Assembly (NCBI GenBank): GCA_016946835.1
Contig: JACVTC010000081.1
Location: 531,501 to 591,500, forward strand
Origin: Neocallimastix lanati (nom. inval.)
Lineage: Eukaryota > Neocallimastigomycota > Neocallimastigomycetes > Neocallimastigales > Neocallimastigaceae
DNA: 60,000 bases
Direction: 5' to 3'
Every line of letters starts with the position of its first letter. Position 1 is the first letter of the stretch. The notes under the pieces are model-generated. The model ran no database searches and was not told where the DNA came from. It was given only the letters and a program-made list of their open reading frames with translations. Positions 57,418 to 60,000 of the stretch are shown in pieces. A program made the translations under genes and the position numbers.

Positions 57418-59232
57418 ATGAACGAATCTTTATTTTTCAAAAAGGAAGCCATATTGAATGGCAAAAATTATAACATATGGTATGATAGTTTGAAAGATGT
57501 CCTTCTAATAAAAGATGTAGTAAAAGAAAAAGAAAAGGCCACAAATAGTAATGCGGACGATATAGAAAATGCAAGAAGGAATAATACAAAAGTCCGCTAC
57601 ATCATAAAAAATACCATATGTACCAAAATTCATGAGGACATAATCGGAATGACTACCCCTCGTGAAATAATCGAATATTTAGAAGGGGAGTACAAACTCA
57701 ATGAAAATGATATGACTCAATGGATGAATAAATTAAGAGAAGTAAAAGTGAAGAAAGAGGAAGATATTCCATTTACCTTAAAAAGACTATTTAAATTATT
57801 TAAAGGTATGGAATCTTCCGGAAATAATATTTCCGAAAAGGAAAAAGTTAAATACATATTAAAATCATTGCCTACAAGTTACAAAAAGAAAATAACATTA
57901 AATGGCAATGAAAATGCTGAAAATCTTAGGACCACCATCGTAAACGACATAAAAACCTGGATTTATGTCGACGATGTTACCCAAAATGGAAATGACTCTG
58001 ATGATCCGATGGATATAGATTATGCTGGGAAACTTGGACACAAGGATAGGAAAAATTTAAAAAACAAGAACAATAATAAAAATTTTCCCAAAAAAGGAAA
58101 TCCAAGTAAACAAAACAATAAAGATAAATTTAATAGTAATAAATATAGCAATAATAATAAATTCTGTGAAATATGTGAAAAAGGAGGCCATTCCACCAAA
58201 GAATGTAGATATAATCCAAGAAATCCAAAAGGATTATATAACAAGTACTACATTCAAGATGAACAAAAATACAGAAACAATTATCATCCACATTATAATG
58301 GGCAAAATGGAAGAGCCGTTAGATACATTAATTTAAATAATGAATACAACGAAAATGTATCGTATGATGATATCCGCCCAATGTTTTATAAATATTATAA
58401 TCCTAAAAGCAAAGGAAAATATGTGGATGATGATGATTCAGATGAATATCAAGAATCTGAAAAATCAAATTGTTTCATAAATTATGATAAAGAAGACGTT
58501 AAAAATGAAGTTTTAATTAAAAATAATATAATAACACGAGTAGAAAATAAATTAAATTTAGCTAAAGAAATTTTTATAAATAATATTAATAAAAAGGAAA
58601 TAAATACAAATAATACAAATGAAATTTTTAATATTAATTACAATAAAAAAGAAACATCAGAATGGTTATATGATTCAGGTGCTGGTGAACATATAACTAA
58701 TGATCTAAGTCTGCTTAAAAATTTTAAAAAAGAAAAAATAAAGTTAAGATGTGCAAATAATACTTATTGCTATTTTGAAGGCCATGGTGAATTCGAATTT
58801 ACTATTAATAATTATCATTTTAAATTTAACAAAGTATTATATTCAAAAGAAGTAGCTAAAAATATTATTAGTGGAATAGAATGGGCAAAACAAGATGTTA
58901 AAACCTTGACAGAAAAGGATAAACACAATAATATTATCCTCAGAATTTTAGATAACAATTATAATATTATTGCCACATTCCAAGCTAATAATAACAATGA
59001 AGTTAAAATTGTAGTTACTCATTTCAATATTGAAAACGAAAGAAACTCTAAGAATAATATTATGGCAATTCAAAATTTTCGTAATGCTGAAGAACTAATT
59101 TGGCATCGACGGCTTGGCCATTTCTACCAAGAAGATTTGAAAAACTTCCTAAACCATCATGAAATTAACTTAGATAAGTGTGACGATTGCAGAATCGCGA
59201 TAAAATTCCTCCCAGAGCCAAAGAAATATTAG
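57418..59232 (+). CDS. Ty1/copia Gag-protease and integrase zinc region
   Basis: A 604-residue frame. Residues 1-195 are a UBN2/copia-type Gag (NGKNYNIWYDSLKDVLL; later LPTSYKKKI). A basic region and a CCHC zinc knuckle follow near 249 (CEICEKGGHSTKEC). An Asn/Lys-rich spacer leads to the aspartic protease (WLYDSGAGEHIT, Asp near 418) and to the GAG-pre-integrase zinc domain near 560-595 (IWHRRLGH, then CDDC). The frame then ends at TAG in the middle of the expected linker to the integrase core, while the core continues in the -1 frame. In most copia elements this is one polyprotein, so a frameshift mutation is likely. Confidence 0.88.
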   Translation: MNESLFFKKEAILNGKNYNIWYDSLKDVLLIKDVVKEKEKATNSNADDIENARRNNTKVRYIIKNTICTKIHEDIIGMTTPREIIEYLEGEYKLNENDMTQWMNKLREVKVKKEEDIPFTLKRLFKLFKGMESSGNNISEKEKVKYILKSLPTSYKKKITLNGNENAENLRTTIVNDIKTWIYVDDVTQNGNDSDDPMDIDYAGKLGHKDRKNLKNKNNNKNFPKKGNPSKQNNKDKFNSNKYSNNNKFCEICEKGGHSTKECRYNPRNPKGLYNKYYIQDEQKYRNNYHPHYNGQNGRAVRYINLNNEYNENVSYDDIRPMFYKYYNPKSKGKYVDDDDSDEYQESEKSNCFINYDKEDVKNEVLIKNNIITRVENKLNLAKEIFINNINKKEINTNNTNEIFNINYNKKETSEWLYDSGAGEHITNDLSLLKNFKKEKIKLRCANNTYCYFEGHGEFEFTINNYHFKFNKVLYSKEVAKNIISGIEWAKQDVKTLTEKDKHNNIILRILDNNYNIIATFQANNNNEVKIVVTHFNIENERNSKNNIMAIQNFRNAEELIWHRRLGHFYQEDLKNFLNHHEINLDKCDDCRIAIKFLPEPKKY

Positions 59233-60000
59233 AAGTTATCCACTCGGATATTATTGGTCCAATTAACACATCATACACAGGAAAAAGGTTTATACTAACT
59301 ATCCTAGATGAAGTATCAAGAAAATCATGGGTCTTTATTATGAAGAGTAAATCAGAAGCTACAGACATTATCATTAATACCTTAAGAATGTTAAATAATA
59401 AATACAAAGATTATAAAATAAAAGTTTTTAAATCTGATAACGCAAAGGAATATAAAAACAAGAAAATTGATTACTTTTGCAATGAAAATGGAATAGAAAA
59501 GGTTTTTTCTCCCCCGTATAATCCAGAAAATAACGGATTATGCGAAAGATTTAACTTAACTATTGTTTCCTGCGCAAAAACCTTGCTATATTGGAGTGGA
59601 CTAAGCGAAAATTTTTGGGACTTCGCGATATTATATGCCAATTATATATACAACAAAGTTCCTCATTCTGGAATTCATAATAAAATTCCAGATGAAATCT
59701 TCTATATGAATAAAGTAAAAATTAATCATATCAAAGTATTCGGATGCATCTCTTTTTATATTGACAGAAGTCAAAACAAATCAAAATTTTCACCTAATTC
59801 CAAGAAAGGAATTTTTCTTGGGTTTAGTGAAAAATCAAACAGTTACATCATTATGGATTTTCACGATTATTCAATCCACTACTGTAGAGAAATATACTGT
59901 CTTGAGGATACTCCTGCTAATATTAAATTAGCAAATAATAAAATTAATCAATATGGGGACCAAGACTTTCTAGCCTTTGATTTCTATTTTTCAAAAAATT
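59184..60000 (+). CDS. Ty1/copia integrase core, -1 frame, runs off the window
   Basis: Open in the frame one base behind Gag from 59184 to the window end. It starts with RAKEILEVIHSDIIGP and has the full catalytic triad: Asp at 59247, Asp at 59436 (FKSDNAKEYKN) and Glu at 59544 (NNGLCERFN). That is 35 residues between the second Asp and the Glu, the DD35E spacing. FGCISFYIDRS and KKGIFLGFSEKSNSY follow, the usual integrase C-terminal region. The reverse transcriptase must lie beyond 60000. Apart from the break at its start, the frame is clean, so the element is young. Confidence 0.88.

Larger units (their letters stand above)
57418..60000 (+). mobile_element. Ty1/copia LTR retrotransposon, 5' part
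   Basis: Order Gag, protease, integrase as in Ty1/copia (pseudoviridae-type arrangement), preceded by a leader with a run of about 29 A's (57376-57404). The RT-RNase H and 3' LTR are beyond the window. Confidence 0.9.

Noticed and set aside
59195-59215. Programmed -1 frameshift site in the copia element
   Set aside because: The bases around ATAAAATTCC do not fit a canonical slippery heptamer in the Gag frame, and the break falls inside a domain rather than between proteins.

Overview
The window reads as nuclear DNA of an anaerobic gut fungus (Neocallimastigomycota). The reasons are its extreme A+T richness with endless homopolymer and short-repeat tracts, a secreted protein with two fungal-type (CBM10-like) dockerin domains as used in fungal cellulosomes, a secreted protein ending in a fungal CBM1 cellulose-binding domain, and GT-AG introns. 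The genus cannot be fixed from the sequence alone. Protein genes are sparse; most non-simple sequence is mobile DNA or its remains.

Layout. 0-2.5 kb: a partial Mutator-like (MULE-like) non-autonomous element and decayed Ty1/copia and LINE fragments. 2.5-7.9 kb: one apparently intact LINE retrotransposon on the minus strand, complete with poly(A) tail, 14-bp target-site duplication and a structured 5' end. 8.8-10.5 kb: a secreted protein built from three 167-residue Cys-rich repeats. 12.3-16.3 kb: a nest of small elements whose ends carry CATTTCG-type motifs, several with exact 9-bp target duplications. 16.8-18.7 kb: Ty3/gypsy relics. 22.4-29.5 kb: a double-dockerin gene, two decayed paralogous copies, and two 1.3-1.4 kb MULE-like elements in opposite orientation; one sits in the loop of a 171-bp palindrome.

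31.7-44.5 kb: two paralogous seven-transmembrane receptor-like genes, each with one intron whose retention would give a 294-residue truncated product. They enclose a relatively GC-rich satellite array (period 331-343 bp), a frameshifted gene remnant and a relic of a third receptor tail. 45.5-49.3 kb: a graveyard with a MULE transposase pseudogene and copia, LINE and possibly gypsy remains. 50.6-53.8 kb: repeats including a large inverted repeat. 54.8-56.0 kb: the CBM1 protein with an 18-copy Thr/Pro linker. 56.6-60 kb: a long (AAT)n microsatellite followed by a Ty1/copia element running off the window, with a frameshift in its integrase zinc domain.

The two plant-biomass proteins (dockerin, CBM1) fit extracellular lignocellulose attachment. 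The receptor pair could be for sensing, but the ligand is unknown. The best candidate for something undescribed is the set of CATTTCG-iteron, 9-bp-TSD elements, with a decayed MULE transposase in the same window as a possible relative of their mobiliser. No similarity search or composition calculation was run; all comparisons were made by eye.
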